From Streptomyces canus (GTDB lineage: Bacteria > Actinomycetota > Actinomycetes > Streptomycetales > Streptomycetaceae): DNA of 64,000 bases. A program made the translations under genes and the position numbers. The notes beneath the pieces are model-generated. The model saw nothing but the letters and a program-made list of their open reading frames with translations. It was not told the origin of the DNA and did no database searches. Shown piece by piece: positions 61,984-64,000 of the stretch (positions within the stretch are counted from its first letter, which is position 1; each line of letters starts with the position of its first letter). The DNA is taken from contig NZ_CP107989.1 in NCBI RefSeq assembly GCF_041435015.1, forward strand, positions 1,550,001-1,614,000, in the 5' to 3' direction.

Positions 61984-62737
61984 GGCGCACGTTCTTCGCG
62001 GGGTCCGTGAGTTTGTAGCCGACGCCGAAGACGGTGATGAGACGGGCCGGCCGTCGTGGGGCGCGCTCGATCTTCTTGCGCAGGTTCATGACGTGCACGT
62101 CGACGGTCCGGCCGCTGATGTACTTGTCGAAGCCGTGCAGCTCGTCCAGGAGCCGCGCCCTGGTGAAGACCCGGCCGGGCTCGGCCGCCATCGCCGCGAG
62201 GATACGGAACTCACCGGGTGTGCACTCGACGGGCGTCCCGGCGACCGACACCTCGTGCCGCGAGGGATCGACCCTGAGCGCGCCGACCGTCAACGCCTCG
62301 TCGTCCGGGGCCGCTTCGGGCTCCGTCGAGGCGGGAGCGGGTACGGTCGCCGGAGCCGGGTCGGGGCCGTGCCGGTTGCGGCGCAGCAACGTCCGTACCC
62401 GAGCGGTGAGTTCACGCGGGCTGAACGGCTTGGTCATGTAGTCGTCGGCGCCGAGGTCGAGGCCGAGCAGCAGATCGTCCTCGGTGCTGCGGGCCGTCAG
62501 CATCAGCACCGGCACCTCCCGGCGTTCGGCGCGCAGGATCCGTACGACGTCCAGGCCGTCGGCTCCGGGCATCATCACGTCGAGGACGACCAGGTCGGGT
62601 TCCTGGTGCCGGACCGTCTCGAGAGCCGTCCGGCCGTCCTCGACGACCGTGACGGCGTGGCCCTCGTGCTCCAGGTAGCGGCGCACCAGTTCGGCCTGCT
62701 TCGCGTCGTCTTCGGCGACCACAATGTTTGCGCACAC
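61970..62737 (-). CDS. OmpR/PhoB-type response regulator
   Basis: A 255-residue regulator: receiver domain with acidic pocket AEDD, phospho-Asp in VVLDVMMPGADG and conserved Lys in MTKPFSPRELTARV; a Pro/Ala-rich linker (about 125-150); and a winged-helix output domain (SGRTVDVHVMNLRKKIE). GTG 62737 is the annotated start, GTG 62722 possible. It is paired with the kinase downstream, with 14 bp overlap. Confidence 0.92.
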   Translation of the reverse strand: MCANIVVAEDDAKQAELVRRYLEHEGHAVTVVEDGRTALETVRHQEPDLVVLDVMMPGADGLDVVRILRAERREVPVLMLTARSTEDDLLLGLDLGADDYMTKPFSPRELTARVRTLLRRNRHGPDPAPATVPAPASTEPEAAPDDEALTVGALRVDPSRHEVSVAGTPVECTPGEFRILAAMAAEPGRVFTRARLLDELHGFDKYISGRTVDVHVMNLRKKIERAPRRPARLITVFGVGYKLTDPAKNVRHASS

Positions 62738-62783
62738 GCCGCAGATCGTAGCGACCACTGGCGCCGGGAGGTCGGAAGTGCCC

Positions 62784-63107
62784 TTACCGTGAGGGCGGTT
62801 CGGTGGTGGACAGGCGAGGGTGCAGGGCCGCCGTCGAGCGTCCCGTGAGGTCGAGGAGCAGCTCGGCGAAGAGGGCGTCGCCCCAGCCGAACCAGGGGCG
62901 GGTGAAGGTCGCGGGGTCGGCCAGGGACAAACTCGCGGCAACGGCGTTGACCAGCGCACCATTTACGCGTTGCACGCCTCCATCACCCAGGCGGCTGCGC
63001 AAAAGGTCCCGGATGACGTCGTGCAGGCGGACGCGCCCGCCACGGGCCGAGTCCAGCTCCAGAAGGGACAGACCTCCAAGCGCGGAACAGAGGTCTCTGG
63101 ACTGATA
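62784..63107 (-). pseudogene. NB-ARC-type gene fragment cut by IS sequence
   Basis: About 105 codons (LSLLELDSARGGRVRLHDVI ... SLSLADPATFTRPWFGWG) resemble the end of an NB-ARC/winged-helix region and the start of a repeat domain in Streptomyces STAND-type ATPases. The 5' part is replaced exactly at 63107 by the transposase fragment, with which it is in frame. It ends shortly after, so no repeat domain remains. Confidence 0.5.
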
Positions 63108-63232
63108 CGCGGCGAGCTTCTCCAGGCAGCGCGGCGACAGACGGCACCGTGATCCGCTCGGCCCGCGCGATACCAGGGCCTCGATCCCGCCGTCCCGCCA
63201 CAGCTGGTGCCACTGGTAGGCCGACTTCCGGC
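63108..63232. repeat. 125-bp direct repeat, copy 2 (IS630 transposase segment)
   Basis: Identical to 58517-58641. It forms the right junction of the cargo: at its left edge sequence changes from the NB-ARC fragment to the transposase. Confidence 0.88.
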
Positions 63233-63437
63233 TCACTCGGAGGCGCTGGGCGACCTCCGGCGGCTTGATCTTCTGCTCGAACAGCACGGCCGCCTGCCGC
63301 CTTACGGCCTCCCGACGCTGCCGTCCCGCAGCGGTCAGCCCGCCCCCATCCGCATATCGCACACAGCACGAAATACAGCCCGCACCCCTGGCCCAACAGG
63401 CACATCGCCAAAGATCACCCTGACGAGCCGAAGTCAG
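63108..63437 (-). pseudogene. IS630 transposase 5' fragment with terminal inverted repeat
   Basis: This copy supplies what the 57.7-kb copy lacks: a GTG start at about 63362, the N-terminal region (EQKIKPPEVAQRLRVSRKSA, a helix-turn-helix) and the right terminal inverted repeat at 63415-63437 with flanking TA. It stops at LEKLAA, where the NB-ARC fragment begins. Confidence 0.8.
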
Positions 63438-63484
63438 TAACGACGGAGGGGCGAGAACCGACCAGCCCGGGCACCGCGCACGGC

Positions 63485-64000
63485 TCAAGCCACCGAAGCG
63501 ATCCGCGTCTTGATGTCGTCCGGCGACAGCACACCCTTGGCCGTCACATGGTCCCCGGAGGACTCCCCCCGCAGCCGGCGCCCGATCCACGGCACCAGAT
63601 ACTCCCGAGCCCAGTGGACGTCGTCCCGTCGCACGTCCAGCGGACCGCGCGGCGGAAGCGGCGGCCACGGCTGGTCCGGGTCGGCCGGGACCTCAAGGCC
63701 GAGGACCTGGCCCGCGCGGAGCGCCACACGCGTGTGCCCCTCCGGGGAGAGGTGCAGCCGGTCGCCGTCCCAGGCCCGCCGGTCCTGAATGGTCTTCAGG
63801 GACCACAGGTCGAGCACCGGACATCCGTAGCGGTCGGCGACGGCCCGCACATGTCCGTTGTACGTGGCGATCTTGCCGCGCAGATGCTTGAGTACGGGAA
63901 CGCCACGTGTGTCGAAGCCGGTCGTCACCATGACCCTGCCGCACGCCTCGGTGAGCCGGGAGATCGCCCGCTCGAAGCGCTCGGCGACCTCGTCGGGGTC
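63485..64000 (-). CDS. SGNH/GDSL-family hydrolase, C-terminal part (runs off the window)
   Basis: The visible 171 codons include the C-terminal catalytic Asp-His block DRLHLSPEGHTRVALRAGQV and a middle block (YNGHVRAVADRYGCPVLDLW). The N-terminal GDS(L) nucleophile block lies beyond 64000. These enzymes are esterases or lipases; substrate unknown. It begins 47 bp beyond the IS630 end, reading toward it. Confidence 0.85.
   Translation of the reverse strand, partial: DPDEVAERFERAISRLTEACGRVMVTTGFDTRGVPVLKHLRGKIATYNGHVRAVADRYGCPVLDLWSLKTIQDRRAWDGDRLHLSPEGHTRVALRAGQVLGLEVPADPDQPWPPLPPRGPLDVRRDDVHWAREYLVPWIGRRLRGESSGDHVTAKGVLSPDDIKTRIASVA

Larger units (their letters stand above)
57679..63437 (-). 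mobile_element. IS630-family element split by a 4.5-kb cargo segment
   Basis: Perfect 23-bp terminal inverted repeats (starting CTGACTTCGGCTCGTCAGGG) lie at 57679-57701 and 63415-63437, each flanked outside by TA (57677-57678, 63438-63439), the IS630/Tc1 target duplication. Between them the transposase gene is in two parts with the same orientation: 57693-58641 (end) and 63108-63362 (beginning), sharing an identical 125-bp stretch. The 58642-63107 segment carries a sortase-like protein, a small surface protein, a two-component system and an NB-ARC fragment. Confidence 0.8.

Noticed and set aside
57679..63437. Reading the IS630 pieces as two independent complete IS copies
   Set aside because: Only one left and one right terminal repeat exist, each transposase part lacks the other's end, and the outer flanks join at a single TA.

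Overview
The window is high-GC actinobacterial DNA and almost certainly a Streptomyces chromosome. Codon third positions are strongly G/C, GTG starts are frequent, rare TTA (bldA-type) codons sit in antibiotic regulators, and a conservon operon (histidine kinase, roadblock, DUF742, GTPase) is present.

Left flank (1-8.2 kb): a broken alpha/beta hydrolase, a GntR/FadR-type regulator, and a tightly coupled one-carbon operon glyA-soxB-soxD-soxA-soxG (serine hydroxymethyltransferase plus heterotetrameric sarcosine oxidase) closed by a 14-bp-stem hairpin. Gene scraps follow, including a DyP-peroxidase C-terminus.

Core (8.8-40.65 kb): a complete-looking nikkomycin-type peptidyl-nucleoside (chitin synthase inhibitor) cluster. 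I assign names by gene content and by operon order, nikI-O, nikA-G and nikP1-V. Nucleoside arm (minus strand, 8.8-16.6 kb): NikO loads enolpyruvate on UMP, the radical SAM enzyme NikJ and phosphatase NikL build octosyl acid, and the 2OG oxygenases NikI/NikM with aminotransferase NikK convert it to aminohexuronic acid. Pyridyl amino-acid arm (minus, 17.5-25.1 kb): NikC, NikD, NikE, NikA and NikB take lysine through picolinate to a pyridyl-hydroxy-oxo acid, and P450 NikF with ferredoxin NikG hydroxylates the ring. Plus-strand operon (25.4-34.5 kb): NikP1/NikQ/NikP2 make beta-hydroxyhistidine for the imidazolone base, NikR is a uracil-phosphoribosyltransferase-like enzyme, NikS is the ATP-grasp ligase joining both halves, NikT is an ACP-aminotransferase, and NikU/NikV form a glutamate-mutase pair. 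Two convergent SARP-type regulators end the cluster; the 1,062-residue one corresponds to SanG. Oddities are an open frame fusing transporter, kinase and NikO, a 2OG-oxygenase paralogue lacking the HxD iron ligands, and CGGCAAG heptamers in both divergent intergenic regions.

Right boundary (40.8-41.4 kb): a corA remnant, an integrase C-terminal scrap and tRNA-Pro(GGG), which looks like an old integration scar. Beyond it lie ordinary chromosomal genes: MmcQ/YjbR, GNAT, XRE-cupin, LysR, kbl-tdh (threonine catabolism), a run of decayed genes, GPP34, the conservon with a long repetitive kinase tail, a repeat-rich non-coding stretch, an MBL-fold hydrolase, a Glu/Leu/Val-type dehydrogenase and a TetR regulator.

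Right end (57.7-63.4 kb): a segment bounded by perfect 23-bp inverted repeats and TA dinucleotides of an IS630-family element. The transposase gene is split, with a 125-bp direct repeat on either side of a 4.5-kb cargo: a sortase-like lipoprotein, a small surface protein, a two-component system and a truncated NB-ARC gene. The window ends inside an SGNH/GDSL hydrolase gene.
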